64,000 nucleotides of DNA from Swaminathania salitolerans. Lineage in GTDB: Bacteria; Pseudomonadota; Alphaproteobacteria; Acetobacterales; Acetobacteraceae. The notes under the pieces were generated by a model, which ran no database searches, was not told the origin of the DNA, and saw only the letters and a list, made by a program, of their open reading frames with translations. The stretch lies in contig NZ_BJVC01000003.1 in assembly GCF_007988945.1 (NCBI RefSeq), positions 1 to 64,000 of the forward strand. Reading direction: 5' to 3'. The translations under genes were made by a program, and so were the position numbers. Below, in pieces: positions 16,647 through 25,349 of the stretch; the stretch's first letter is position 1; the number at the start of each line of letters is the position of its first letter.

Positions 16647-17384
16647 TCAGCGTTCTGTCACGCGGCCCGGCAGTCTCGTCCTGTTGAGCAGCCACATGAC
16701 ACCGAGCAGGTCCCGGATGCCGACGAGCGCGCGATTGAAATTGGTATATTTGGAGTGACCGTGCAGGCGCGCCCTGTGACGGGTCTCGACACAGATCAGC
16801 TCCGCCCCGTAACAGCCGAGCAGTGCAGGCAGGAAACGATGCACCCCCTCGAACTGGGGAATACGCAGGAAGGCCGCACGGCTGAAAAGCTTCATGGGCG
16901 CGCCCGTATCGGGGCAGCCATCCTTGAGCAGACGCCGGCGCAGACCGTTGGCGAAACGGGTTGCGATGACCCTGGAGAGGGAGTCGTTGCGCTTGAGCCG
17001 GACGCCGACGACAAGAGGTGCTGCGCCGCCTGCGCCCTTCGACAGGGCCTCGGCCCTGTCGAGCATGGTGACGATGACGGAGGGATCGTCCTGACCGTCT
17101 CCATCGAGGGTGGCGATCCAGTGCCCGCGTGCGGCCTCGATGCCCGTGCGCAGGGCTGCGGATTTTCCGAGACGCCGGTCATGAACGAGAAGGCGCAGGG
17201 AGGGAAGATACGCGTCCCGCGCAGCGAGCAGCGCATCGCCGGTGCCGTCCGTGCTTCCGTCATCGACGAAAACGATTTCCGTATCGGATCGGCTTCCGAA
17301 AACACCCGCCAGCTCCGCGCAGACGGGCTGGATGTTCTCCACCTCGTTGAGCACGGCGATGACGACGGACAGACGGATGGTCAT
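16647..17384 (-). CDS. GT2 polyprenyl-phosphate glycosyltransferase (DPM1-like)
   Basis: A 245-residue GT-A enzyme: LSVVIAVLNEVENI at the N-terminus, the nucleotide-binding FVDDGSTDGT, the DxD-like ATLDGDGQDDP, the KLFSRAAFLRIP segment, and the terminal GHSKYTNFNRALVGIRDLLGVMW. That last element resembles ArnC/dolichyl-phosphate mannose synthases and anchors the protein to the membrane. It should load a sugar from a nucleotide donor onto undecaprenyl phosphate on the cytoplasmic face. It lacks the two C-terminal membrane helices of ArnC. It precedes the ArnT-like gene by 8 bp, so the two form a donor-transferase pair. It starts 55 bp after the atpF stop. Confidence 0.88.
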   Translation of the reverse strand: MTIRLSVVIAVLNEVENIQPVCAELAGVFGSRSDTEIVFVDDGSTDGTGDALLAARDAYLPSLRLLVHDRRLGKSAALRTGIEAARGHWIATLDGDGQDDPSVIVTMLDRAEALSKGAGGAAPLVVGVRLKRNDSLSRVIATRFANGLRRRLLKDGCPDTGAPMKLFSRAAFLRIPQFEGVHRFLPALLGCYGAELICVETRHRARLHGHSKYTNFNRALVGIRDLLGVMWLLNRTRLPGRVTER

Positions 17385-17407
17385 GGCTGGAACCGCTCCC
17401 GGCTCTC

Positions 17408-17433
17408 GTCCGGGGCCGGAAACTGGCCCGGAC
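17408..17433 (-). terminator. possible hairpin between atpF and the GT2 gene
   Basis: GTCCGGG (17408-17414) pairs with CCCGGAC (17427-17433) around a 12-nt loop in the 55-bp gap after atpF. It has no T-run, so it may be a weak terminator or RNA-processing site rather than the operon end. Confidence 0.35.
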
Positions 17434-17439
17434 GGGTAA

Positions 17440-17967
17440 TCAGGCCGCGCTCCGATCGCGCGGTCCTGTCTCGTTCGACGCCTTCAATGCGCCGGGCAGA
17501 TCGCCGATCGCACGATCGAGAAGCGTCGAGGCACTGGCGTGCTCGTCTGCGAAATGCTGAGCCAGCAACGTGCGTGTCGCCTGGATCGCGACACTGGCCG
17601 CCATCTCGCGCACCTCGCGAACGGCTGCGCGCTCGGATGCGGTGATACGGTCGCGCGCCATCTGCTCCCGCCGGGCTGCGATGGCCTCTGCCTCGTGGCG
17701 GGCACGCTCGGCAATGGCCGCAGCTTCCTCGCGGGAACGCTCGATCAGGGCCCGGGATTCGGCGAGTGCCTGCTCGCGCTCGCGGGTCGCATCCTCGAGC
17801 ATCTTCTCGGCCTCGCGACGCAGGCGGCTGGCCTCGTCGAGATTGCTCCGCACCTGTTCGGCGCGCGCATCGAGGATGCCGGCAATGGCCGCCCAGAGCT
17901 TGCGTCCGAAAATCAGGAAGAACAGGACGAAGGAAACGGCGACATAAAACCGCTGGTCGTGAAACAT
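17440..17967 (-). CDS. atpF: F0 ATP synthase subunit b
   Basis: The 175-residue protein is the peripheral stalk subunit b: one N-terminal membrane helix (about 8-28, YVAVSFVLFFLIFGRKLW) and then a long Ala/Glu/Arg-rich coiled coil that holds F1. The frame extends upstream to 18048, but the ATG at 17967 follows GAGGAAACC and gives the canonical MFHDQRFYVAVSF start, clear of the b' gene. It is the last gene of the F0 operon; order and spacing (13 bp after b') fit co-transcription. F1 genes are not in the window, as in other Alphaproteobacteria with split F0/F1 operons. Confidence 0.93.
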   Translation of the reverse strand: MFHDQRFYVAVSFVLFFLIFGRKLWAAIAGILDARAEQVRSNLDEASRLRREAEKMLEDATREREQALAESRALIERSREEAAAIAERARHEAEAIAARREQMARDRITASERAAVREVREMAASVAIQATRTLLAQHFADEHASASTLLDRAIGDLPGALKASNETGPRDRSAA

Positions 17968-17980
17968 CGCTCTGGTTTCC

Positions 17981-18583
17981 TCAGCCTTTGCTGGACGAAA
18001 GCCCGGCCTGGACGACGTCCTGTATCCGGGCACGGGAGACGGACGCATCGAGGCCCGCCGGGCGCAGGAGCTTCTCGATGAGGCTCTGTGCGGTTTCCGT
18101 CGCTACGGCCGGCAGGCTGGCCAGCGCTTCTTCCCGGGCGCTCGCGATGCGCTTTTCCGCATCGGCGATGTCGGAAACGAGCCGACGGTTCATCTCTTGG
18201 GTCTGGGCGTCGGCAGCCATGCGGGCTTCCTGGACCACCCGGTCGATATTGGCCTGAGCCTGCGCCGCAGCATCGTGGCGGGCACGACGCAGCTCGTCGA
18301 CGGCACGGTCGGCATCGTCACGCGCACGACGTGCGATATCCAGATCGCCCTCGATGCGATTGCGTCTGTGGGTCAGGACCCGGTCGATACGCGGCAGGGC
18401 GGAACGACTCAGAATGCCATAGAAGACCGCAAATATGATCGCTCCCCAGACCACCTGCCCGAGAAGCAGGGGGTTCGAGAAGTCGAGCTGCGGCATGCCT
18501 GCTGCCCAGGCCCGTCCCGGCACAGCGCCGAGCGCGAGCGCAACGGCCAGCGAGGCAGCGAGATTTCGAGACGGAAGGCGCAT
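17981..18583 (-). CDS. atpF': F0 ATP synthase subunit b'
   Basis: A 200-residue b-type subunit with a longer N-terminus (a basic, hydrophobic, signal-like segment 1-28), then MPQLDFSNPLLLGQVVWGAIIFAVFYGIL as membrane anchor and a long coiled coil. The PQLDF...Q..W motif marks the b' (AtpG/AtpX) form found in Alphaproteobacteria and phototrophs, which pairs with b in a heterodimeric stalk. It lies between atpE and atpF with gaps of 20 and 13 bp. Confidence 0.93.
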   Translation of the reverse strand: MRLPSRNLAASLAVALALGAVPGRAWAAGMPQLDFSNPLLLGQVVWGAIIFAVFYGILSRSALPRIDRVLTHRRNRIEGDLDIARRARDDADRAVDELRRARHDAAAQAQANIDRVVQEARMAADAQTQEMNRRLVSDIADAEKRIASAREEALASLPAVATETAQSLIEKLLRPAGLDASVSRARIQDVVQAGLSSSKG

Positions 18584-18603
18584 GACGATAACCTGCCTTT
18601 CGA

Positions 18604-18828
18604 TCAGACGAAGAGGATCAGGAAGGCGATCAGAAGAGCGAAGAGCGCAACGGCTTCCGTCAGGGCGAAGCCGAGCATGCCGAGACCGAAGACATGCGAG
18701 CGGGCGGCGGGGTTGCGGGCGATGGAGCTCACCAGCGTGGAGAAGATGTTGCCGAGACCGATGCCGACACCGGCAAGAGCGATAACAGCGATACCGGCAC
18801 CGATTTCGCGAGCAGCAGAGACGTCCAT
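18604..18828 (-). CDS. atpE: F0 ATP synthase subunit c
   Basis: The 74-residue proteolipid has two membrane helices joined by the polar loop ARNPAARS. The proton-binding carboxylate is Glu58 in [18 protein letters not shown], and the first helix carries the Gly-rich GIGLGN pattern. It forms the rotor ring that converts proton flow to rotation. Nothing in the ion-binding site suggests sodium use (no Gln/Ser pair is evident). Sits 60 bp after atpB. Confidence 0.96.
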   Translation of the reverse strand: MDVSAAREIGAGIAVIALAGVGIGLGNIFSTLVSSIARNPAARSHVFGLGMLGFALTEAVALFALLIAFLILFV

Positions 18829-18888
18829 GAGTCAGGTTCCTTGGTTAATACGACTGAACAACGAGCAAACGTGAGGGGCGATGATCGC

Positions 18889-19638
18889 TCAGTGCGCCAC
18901 GGCCTCACGCAGATAGATGCAGGTGAGAATGGCGAACACATAAGCCTGGAGAACGCCCACCAGCAATTCGAGAGCCGTCAGCGCGACGTTGATGGCGACG
19001 GGCGCCACGGCCAGCGCAGGCCCGAAAAGTCCGAGACCTGCCAGCATCAGCGTAAAGCCGGCAAAAACCTCGAGAAGAACGTGACCGGCCATCATGTTGG
19101 CGAAAAGTCGGATCGACAGGCTGACAGGTCGCGAAAGAAAGGAAAGGATCTCGATCGGAATGAGAAGCGGCGCGAGGAAGACGGGCGCTCCCTCGGGCAT
19201 GAAATGCGCGAAGAACTTCATGCCCTGCGCCTTCAGGGACGCGAGGATCGACACCAGAAACACGAGCAGCGCCAGAGACACCGTCACGACGATATGGCTC
19301 GTGAAGGTGAAGCTGTAGGGAACGAGACCCAGATAATTGCCCGCGAGAATGAAGAAGAAGATCGCGAAGACGAAGGGGAAGAATGCCGTCCCCTTCTCGC
19401 CGATCGTGTCCGTCGCCATGTTATGGATGAAATCGTAGCCGATTTCGGCAGCCGCCTGGAGACGACCGGGCACGACGGCAGCAGGACGCATTCCCAGATA
19501 GAGGAAGGCCAGCACGAGAACGACCGCGATCAGCATGAAAAGCGGCGACTGGCTGAAGCGAAGCGCCTCGCCGATCTGCCCGAGAACAGGATGAAGCTCG
19601 AACTGGCCGAGCGCGTCAATCGTTGATTCGGCGGCCAA
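18889..19638 (-). CDS. atpB: F0 ATP synthase subunit a
   Basis: The 249-residue subunit a has about five to six membrane helices. It contains the essential Arg in VSLSIRLFANMMAGHVLLEV and the C-terminal ALELLVGVLQAYVFAILTCIYLREAV element that lines the proton half-channels. It is the stator part facing the c-ring. Preceded by atpI (89-bp gap) and followed by atpE, in the usual order. Confidence 0.96.
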   Translation of the reverse strand: MAAESTIDALGQFELHPVLGQIGEALRFSQSPLFMLIAVVLVLAFLYLGMRPAAVVPGRLQAAAEIGYDFIHNMATDTIGEKGTAFFPFVFAIFFFILAGNYLGLVPYSFTFTSHIVVTVSLALLVFLVSILASLKAQGMKFFAHFMPEGAPVFLAPLLIPIEILSFLSRPVSLSIRLFANMMAGHVLLEVFAGFTLMLAGLGLFGPALAVAPVAINVALTALELLVGVLQAYVFAILTCIYLREAVAH

Positions 19639-19727
19639 GCTGCCTCTCCCGCTACCCTTGCTGATCTTCCGGCGAACCGGTCGATCGTTAAATCCATCAC
19701 CGTGGCGAGGCCTGACGCGTCATGCGC

Positions 19728-20069
19728 TCAGACCTGAGCATTCCTGACCGCGCGCCAGACATTCAGCATCCCCGACGCGCCGCCAGCGAGCGAGAAAAGG
19801 ATCAGCAGGACCGGTTTCGTGCCGCACAGGCGATCGAGCCCGTACCCCACGACCACACCGACGATCAGAGCGGCAACCATCTCGGTGCCGAGCCGCATCG
19901 CCAGCCCGAATGCCGAATAATCGGCATTTCCGTCCTTCGTTCCGGTCGCAGCGTCGTCCTTCACGCTCTTGCCGCGCATGCGGGCCTCGGCCTCGGCCAG
20001 CCTCCGATCGAAGCTTTCCGCGCCCTTGTCCGTCTGCGAGGAAACGTTCAGGTCGTCCTGTGCGCCCAC
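19728..20069 (-). CDS. atpI: AtpI/AtpZ-type F0F1 assembly protein
   Basis: A 113-residue protein that heads the F0 operon. The N-terminal half is hydrophilic and charged. The C-terminal half has two membrane helices with the conserved MRLGTEMVAALIVGVVVGYGLDRLCGTKPVLLILF and GMLNVWRAV pattern of alphaproteobacterial AtpI. The family helps c-ring assembly or divalent-cation supply. It starts with GTG at 20069, with GGGA 6 nt and GAGG 12 nt upstream. Confidence 0.9.
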   Translation of the reverse strand: MGAQDDLNVSSQTDKGAESFDRRLAEAEARMRGKSVKDDAATGTKDGNADYSAFGLAMRLGTEMVAALIVGVVVGYGLDRLCGTKPVLLILFSLAGGASGMLNVWRAVRNAQV

Positions 20070-20088
20070 GAGTCCCTACCTCACTCGC

Positions 20089-20149
20089 CTCCCTCTCATG
20101 AGGGAGTCCTTGGTGGGCGGTTGCTACCCATGAAGCGTTGTTCTGTCAA
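20089..20149 (-). promoter_or_regulatory. atp operon promoter and leader hairpin
   Basis: On the minus strand a perfect TTGACA (20149-20144) is followed after 17 bp by TAGCAA (20126-20121), a moderate -10. Downstream, a perfect 7-bp hairpin with a four-base loop (20089-20106, GAGGGAG/CTCCCTC) sits 19 nt before the GTG start and could influence mRNA stability or translation of the operon. Confidence 0.45.
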
Positions 20150-20187
20150 CGTCTCGTCTCGGCATGAAACCGATTTCTTGCCCGGGT

Positions 20188-22014
20188 TCAGGAGGGTCTG
20201 CCGGTGCAGAGGTCGCGCCGCGTCTCTCCCGCCAGCTCCCGACGGGTACGGTCGAGTGCCTCGGCGTAGCGCCGCAGGACGTAACGCTCCGTCAGAAGCC
20301 CGATGACATGCCGGGTCTCGAGAGAATCGACGACGACGAGGGCATCTGTCTCGGCCTGCTCGAAGGCGCGCGCGGCATCGCGGATATCCATACCGGGGAG
20401 CAGCATCGTCCCCTCGTTCTGGGCGAGCGCTGCAAGCGGCCGGTCCGGCGGGGTGCCGGGCAGATGGATATCGGGCACGAGCACGATTCCGCGATAGCGC
20501 CGGTCGGAATCGCCGAGGACGATCTGGGGCGCATGGCCGGGCGGGCACAACTGGCGGGCACGGGAGAGCGGCATCTCCGGCGGATACAGCGTTACGGGCT
20601 CCTGCATCATGCGACGAACGCTCAGGCGTCGAAGCCAGCTGACATCCACCGCAGACCGGATCGTCTCGCCCCGCTGGTGGAACCGCCAGGTCGCGAAGGA
20701 ATAGCCGAACAGCCGCCTTACCGTGAGCAGGGAAAGAATGCTGGCAAGAAGGACCCCGCTGGCCAGGGTCAGATCCGCTGTCATTTCGAGAATGAGGCAG
20801 GTCATGGTCATGGGCACGCCGATGATCGCAACGGCCATGGCACTCATGCCCAGAACCGCGCAGGTCGGAGGCGGCAGGGCCCCGGACCACAATGCACCCG
20901 GTATCGCCGCCATGAGAGAACCCGCCAGCACCCCGAGATAGAGAGAGGCGAAGAACAACCCACCACGAAAGCCGCTCCCGATCGAGATGCAGGACGCAAG
21001 CGCCTTGAACAGCAGGAGCACGGCCAGGGTTTGCAGCGGCACGCCGCCTGCCAGCACTTTCGTCGCTGCGGCATGACCGGCAGAAAGGATCGAGGGCGAA
21101 TACAGGGCAAGGCCGCCCACCAGCGCACCGCCCAGAACGGGACGCAGGACGGCGGGAGCGCCTGTCCGGCGAAACACGGCCTCGGCGATGGTAACGCCTC
21201 TCATCACGGCAATGCCGAGCAGACCGCATCCGATTCCGATCCCGGTCACTGTTGCGACATCCCCCGCCGCGAGCGCGCCATGCGCCGGAAGAGCGAGACT
21301 CGCAGTCACCCCGCCCAGAAGCCGGACCGTACCGATCGCCGTGATCGACGCCAGGGCGACCGGGGCGAGATTGACGAGGGAATAGGTGCCGATCACGAGT
21401 TCGAAGGCATAGAAGGAGCCTGCGATCGGCGCGTCGAACGCGGCGCCGATCGCGCCCCCGGCGCCGCAACCGACCAGAATCCTGAGATCGGCCCTGCGGA
21501 CGCGAAACAGCAGCCCCGCCCGGGATCCGAACGCGGCCGCGATCTGCGAGAATCCCGCCTCCAGCCCCAGAGAGGCCCCGCATCCATTCGACAGGAATGT
21601 CTGGAACGCCACGATGGCGCTGTCGCGCAGGGACATGCGTCCCCCATGCAGGGCATTCGCCTCGACCGGATCCACGGGACGGTGGGAGAAATGCCTGGAC
21701 AGAAAGAGGCCGAAAAGCCCGAGAACGAGGCCGCCCAGGGTGGGCACCAGCAATGTCCTGACGGGATCGAGGCTTTCGAGACCGGAAAGACGCCCGTCAT
21801 TCTGGAGGGCGTAGAGCACCCGATGCGCCCAGAGCGTTGCCCGCGTGACGACCCAGACGCTCAGCCCGGCCAGAACCCCGACGCATCCCGCGAGCCCGGT
21901 CAACCAGATTTCATTGGATCGGACGAGCGCGCGCACATAGTACGGAGCATGAACCACATGCCGGAACCGTTTGGCAGTTCTGGGGAACCTCGAAGTCACG
22001 GAAGATCCAGACAT
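20188..22014 (-). CDS. ClC-family chloride channel/antiporter with CBS pair
   Basis: A 608-residue protein: a ClC membrane domain (about residues 35-440) followed by a soluble region that looks like two CBS domains (about 455-590). The family motif GREGP reads GLEAG here (in GASLGLEAGFSQ), so the gating Glu is kept while Arg and Pro are lost. The third motif reads GSGFRGGLFFASLYLG. The GSGIP motif is not recognisable at its usual place. ClC proteins exchange chloride and protons or act as channels; the altered filter makes ion selectivity uncertain. The CBS pair may sense nucleotides. The start at 22014 has only a weak ribosome-binding site. The gene is convergent with nothing and lies just upstream of the atp operon on the same strand. 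Confidence 0.88.
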   Translation of the reverse strand: MSGSSVTSRFPRTAKRFRHVVHAPYYVRALVRSNEIWLTGLAGCVGVLAGLSVWVVTRATLWAHRVLYALQNDGRLSGLESLDPVRTLLVPTLGGLVLGLFGLFLSRHFSHRPVDPVEANALHGGRMSLRDSAIVAFQTFLSNGCGASLGLEAGFSQIAAAFGSRAGLLFRVRRADLRILVGCGAGGAIGAAFDAPIAGSFYAFELVIGTYSLVNLAPVALASITAIGTVRLLGGVTASLALPAHGALAAGDVATVTGIGIGCGLLGIAVMRGVTIAEAVFRRTGAPAVLRPVLGGALVGGLALYSPSILSAGHAAATKVLAGGVPLQTLAVLLLFKALASCISIGSGFRGGLFFASLYLGVLAGSLMAAIPGALWSGALPPPTCAVLGMSAMAVAIIGVPMTMTCLILEMTADLTLASGVLLASILSLLTVRRLFGYSFATWRFHQRGETIRSAVDVSWLRRLSVRRMMQEPVTLYPPEMPLSRARQLCPPGHAPQIVLGDSDRRYRGIVLVPDIHLPGTPPDRPLAALAQNEGTMLLPGMDIRDAARAFEQAETDALVVVDSLETRHVIGLLTERYVLRRYAEALDRTRRELAGETRRDLCTGRPS

Positions 22015-22197
22015 GGCTTTAAAGACAGGCGCGAGACGAGGCCCTTATGATCGTTCCGGCTTGCCGCAGGCAACAGAAAACCCCAGAGTTGACGTCCTGC
22101 CCGGAACGCCCGCTCCGGTCAGAAGCGTGGCCAGTCCGGCCCGGGCACGCCCTCTGACCCGCATCTCTTCTTTCCGTGACACAAGGATTTCCTGATC

Positions 22198-22977
22198 GTG
22201 CAGCTCAACGTCATCGAACGCCTTCCGGCTCAACCGGGCGGACATCCGCCGGTCGTGTTCCTGCATGGCCTTTTCGGACGCGCGCGCAACATGGGATTCC
22301 TGCAGCGTCAGGTTTCCAGAACCCATCGCACCCTCGCTCTCGATCTGCGCAATCACGGGGACAGCCCGCACGGTCCGATGGATTATCCGACCATGGTCGA
22401 CGACGTCGTCGAGACCCTGCGCGCGCATGAGGCGCTTCCGGCCATCGTCATCGGCCACTCGATGGGCGGCAAGCTCGCGATGATCCTGGCATTGCAATAT
22501 CCGGAACTCGTCGCCGGGCTGCTGATCGGCGACATGGCACCGGCGCGGACGGGATACGGACAGGCCGCTCTGGGCGAGGCGATGCTCCATGTCCATTTCC
22601 CCGATCAGCTCGATCGCCAGCAGGCCGATCAGCTGCTCGCCAGGACCATTCCCAATCGCAGTGTCCGCGACCTGATGCTCCAGAACGTCCGGCTCGGAAC
22701 CGAGCCGGGCTGGCAGATCGGCCTGCAGGACATCGTGAACGCAATGCCCAATATCGAGAACTGGCCCTATATGCCCGAGGGCTATGTCTATGACGGACCG
22801 ACCCTGTTCCTCAGGGGAGAGCATTCTCCCTATATCAGCCGCGATCACGAGCCGGTCATGAGACGGCTCTTTCCGCATTTCCGTCTGGAGACCGTGCCCG
22901 ATGCGGGGCACTGGCTCCATGCCGATAATCCCCGTGTCTTCTCCGACCATATGCTCGCCTTCATCGAGAGCATCTGA
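22198..22977 (+). CDS. alpha/beta hydrolase (esterase, YbfF-like)
   Basis: The 259-residue protein has the alpha/beta-hydrolase fold with an oxyanion motif FLHGLFGRARN, DLRNHGDSPH, the nucleophile elbow GHSMGGK (Ser), a late Asp, and catalytic His in VPDAGHWLHADNP. This pattern is closest to YbfF-type esterases acting on small acyl esters. No signal peptide is present, so it is cytoplasmic. The start is GTG at 22198 with AAGGA upstream. The M20 peptidase gene follows after 27 bp and is probably co-transcribed. Confidence 0.9.
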   Translation: MQLNVIERLPAQPGGHPPVVFLHGLFGRARNMGFLQRQVSRTHRTLALDLRNHGDSPHGPMDYPTMVDDVVETLRAHEALPAIVIGHSMGGKLAMILALQYPELVAGLLIGDMAPARTGYGQAALGEAMLHVHFPDQLDRQQADQLLARTIPNRSVRDLMLQNVRLGTEPGWQIGLQDIVNAMPNIENWPYMPEGYVYDGPTLFLRGEHSPYISRDHEPVMRRLFPHFRLETVPDAGHWLHADNPRVFSDHMLAFIESI

Positions 22978-23004
22978 CCCGATACCGACAAGCAAGACCT
23001 GCCC

Positions 23005-24417
23005 ATGATCCGACGCGCCGCACTGGCTTTCCTGCTCGCTTCCGTGATGGGAGGCATCCCGTTCCGGGAGGCCGCCCGCGCGCAGCCTCTGCCTTCCCTC
23101 ACGCAGGAGGGACTCGAGGCCCTGACGCTGGCGAAGGAATCGATCTCCCTGCGTTCCGTCGCGGGTCCTGGCAACCGGACACCGGATGTAGCGGGCCTCT
23201 ACCGGCGTGCGCTCATTGCGGGCGGCTTTCCGCCGGGCGCCATTGCGATCGCCCGGGTCGGCGATACGGCCTATCTCGTTTTCCGCTGGGCCGGGCAAAC
23301 GCACGGCCTCAAGCCGCTGGTGATTTCGGGCCATATGGATGTGGTGGCGGCAAACCCCGCTGACTGGACGCGCGACCCCTTCACGCCGATCGTCGAGGAA
23401 GGCTATCTTTACGGGCGGGGGGCGACCGACATGAAGCTCAGCAATGCCCTCGTCATCACCGCGCTCGTCAATCTGCACCGGCATGGATACAGGCCGCGCC
23501 GCGATATCGTTCTCGCTCTCTCCGGCGATGAGGAGACCGCCATGGTCACCAGCCGGATCCTTGCGGAAAAACTGCACGATGCGGGCATGGTGCTCAATAT
23601 CGATGTCGGCGGAGGCACGCTGGACGAAAAAACGGGCCAGCCCCTCTATTTCGTCTGGTCAGGCGCGGAAAAGACCTATGCGGATTACCGGCTGGTCGTG
23701 ACCGATCCCGGCGGCCATTCCTCCGAACCGCGCGCGAGAAACGCCATCGACGTTCTGGCACGAGCGCTCATCAGGGTGGAGACACATGAATTCACGCCCG
23801 AGCTCAACGCACTGACCCGCAGTTATTTCGTCAATGCGGCACGCCTCTCCCCGGCACCGCTCGCTGCCGCCATGCGCGCCTTTGCGGCAAGCCCGGGCGA
23901 TCGCAAGGCGATCGCGACCCTGCGGGCCGAGCCTTCCCTGACCGGCATGATCGGAACGACCTGCGTCGTCACGACCGTCAGGGGCGGTCACGCCCTGAAT
24001 GCCCTTCCGCAACGCGCGGAGGCGAACATCAATTGCCGTATCTTCCCCGGTCACTCGCGACGTGACATCCTGCACGAACTCTCCGCTGCCATCGGAGACG
24101 GGAGCGTGAAGATCACCGATGAAACGGCGAATTCCGTCGAGACGGATGCATCGCCTCTCGACCCCGTTTTCTCGTCGGCGATCTCGGAAGCCGCCGATGC
24201 GGCCTTCCCCGACGTGCCGGTATTTCCCGGCATGAGCGCAGGTGCGAGCGACAGCATGTGGTTCCGCCAGCGCGGCGTGCCGAGCTACGGGGCGAGTCCG
24301 ATCTTCATCAAGGCGTCTGACAATTTCAGCCACGGTCTCAACGAGCGCAGTCCGCTTTCGACCATCACGCCCGGCATGCATTATTTCGAATCCCTGATCC
24401 CGGCCCTGTCACGCTGA
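23005..24417 (+). CDS. exported M20/M25/M40 family metallopeptidase
   Basis: The 470-residue protein has a signal peptide (residues 1-28, hydrophobic ALAFLLASVMGG, ending AARAQP). The zinc-site sequence of M20 enzymes is present: ISGHMDVV (His and Asp), GRGATDMKLSN (bridging Asp), GDEETAMV (catalytic Glu then Glu), and the dimerisation-domain VTDPGGHSSEPRARNAID. A final metal His is in FSHGLNER. The family includes carboxypeptidases, aminoacylases and dipeptidases acting in the periplasm when exported. Substrate unknown. It ends in a run of 12-bp repeats that begins inside its stop codon. Confidence 0.9.
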   Translation: MIRRAALAFLLASVMGGIPFREAARAQPLPSLTQEGLEALTLAKESISLRSVAGPGNRTPDVAGLYRRALIAGGFPPGAIAIARVGDTAYLVFRWAGQTHGLKPLVISGHMDVVAANPADWTRDPFTPIVEEGYLYGRGATDMKLSNALVITALVNLHRHGYRPRRDIVLALSGDEETAMVTSRILAEKLHDAGMVLNIDVGGGTLDEKTGQPLYFVWSGAEKTYADYRLVVTDPGGHSSEPRARNAIDVLARALIRVETHEFTPELNALTRSYFVNAARLSPAPLAAAMRAFAASPGDRKAIATLRAEPSLTGMIGTTCVVTTVRGGHALNALPQRAEANINCRIFPGHSRRDILHELSAAIGDGSVKITDETANSVETDASPLDPVFSSAISEAADAAFPDVPVFPGMSAGASDSMWFRQRGVPSYGASPIFIKASDNFSHGLNERSPLSTITPGMHYFESLIPALSR

Positions 24418-24487
24418 GCCACACGCTGAACCACGCGACGAACGACGCGCAGAACGACACGCAGAACGACACGCAGAACGACACGGG
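24416..24487. repeat. six 12-bp tandem units starting at the M20 gene stop codon
   Basis: Units of the form GAACGACACGCA: GAGCCACACGCT, GAACCACGCGAC, GAACGACGCGCA, GAACGACACGCA twice, GAACGACACGGG. The first unit overlaps the TGA (24415-24417). The units are more alike toward the 3' side, which fits slippage expansion. Confidence 0.85.
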
Positions 24488-24518
24488 CGGCTGCCCCGGC
24501 ATCGGACCGGCGTGACCC

Positions 24519-25160
24519 TCAATCCCCTGTCAGCGCATTCCTGACGGATTTCCCTTCCTCGCTCAGCCGCCAGAGATACCACGCCAGAGCCGAGCGGAAG
24601 GGAGAGAAGCGCTCGCCTTCCGCTCGCAGGGCGGCAGGCCGCGGTGGCGTATCGAGCCCACGCAGCTTCTGCCAGCCCGCACGGACCCCGAAATCATCGA
24701 CGGGCAGGACATCCGGCCGGTCCAGGGTGAAGATCAGCATCATTTCGATGGTCCATCGTCCGATCCCGCGCAGGGGAAGCAGGCGGGCAATCAACATCTC
24801 GTCGCTCATCCGTGCCGCCCCGGCGAGATCGGGCACGATCCCGTCTTGCGTCGCCCGGGCAAGCCCGCGCAGGGCCATGTATTTCGCAGCGGAGAGGCCG
24901 CACCCCCTGAGCGCATCTTCGGAGAACGCGAGAAGCATTTCCGGTTCCGGCGTTGTCCCGCCCGCAAGCGCACAGATACGCGCAAGGATCGCCTCCGCCG
25001 CACGGCCATGAAGCTGCTGGCCGACGATGGCCCTCACCAGCGCCTCATAAGGCGTTTTCCCGTCGCGCCCTCTCAGGCGACACGGGCCGATCCGCGCGAT
25101 GAGCGCGGCAAGATCCCGGTCCTGCGAGAGGCAATCGTACATGCCCCTGTCCTCGGTCAT
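24519..25160 (-). CDS. DNA-3-methyladenine glycosylase (AlkA type)
   Basis: A 213-residue helix-hairpin-helix glycosylase. Visible are YEALVRAIVGQQLHGRAAEAIL, the HhH motif LLPLRGIGRWTIEMMLIF and the catalytic Asp in LPVDDFGVRAG, as in AlkA/MAG proteins. The N-terminal TBP-like domain of E. coli AlkA is absent, as in the short MagIII/yeast-MAG-like group. It removes alkylated purines in base-excision repair. The open frame runs to 25253, but ATG 25160 is preceded by GGAGGGAGA and gives a normal N-terminus. It lies alone, convergent to the M20 gene and divergent from the TonB gene. Confidence 0.9.
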   Translation of the reverse strand: MTEDRGMYDCLSQDRDLAALIARIGPCRLRGRDGKTPYEALVRAIVGQQLHGRAAEAILARICALAGGTTPEPEMLLAFSEDALRGCGLSAAKYMALRGLARATQDGIVPDLAGAARMSDEMLIARLLPLRGIGRWTIEMMLIFTLDRPDVLPVDDFGVRAGWQKLRGLDTPPRPAALRAEGERFSPFRSALAWYLWRLSEEGKSVRNALTGD

Positions 25161-25349
25161 GAAGGCTCTCCCTCCGGAACGCTGCCGCGTAACGTTCCGA
25201 TGCTTGGCAAGATGACGGCTCCAATGCCATGATAGCGCCAATTGCCCGATCATGTCGCCTTGTGGAGCTTGCCTTCCTCCCCGGTCGTGTGGCGGCGTGT
25301 GGTCTGATTCTCGACAGGTGTTCTTCTGAAACGCGCCCAGCCCGCCGAT

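Noticed and set aside
24416-24487. CRISPR-like array
   Set aside because: The 12-bp units are directly adjacent with no spacers and no cas genes occur in the window.
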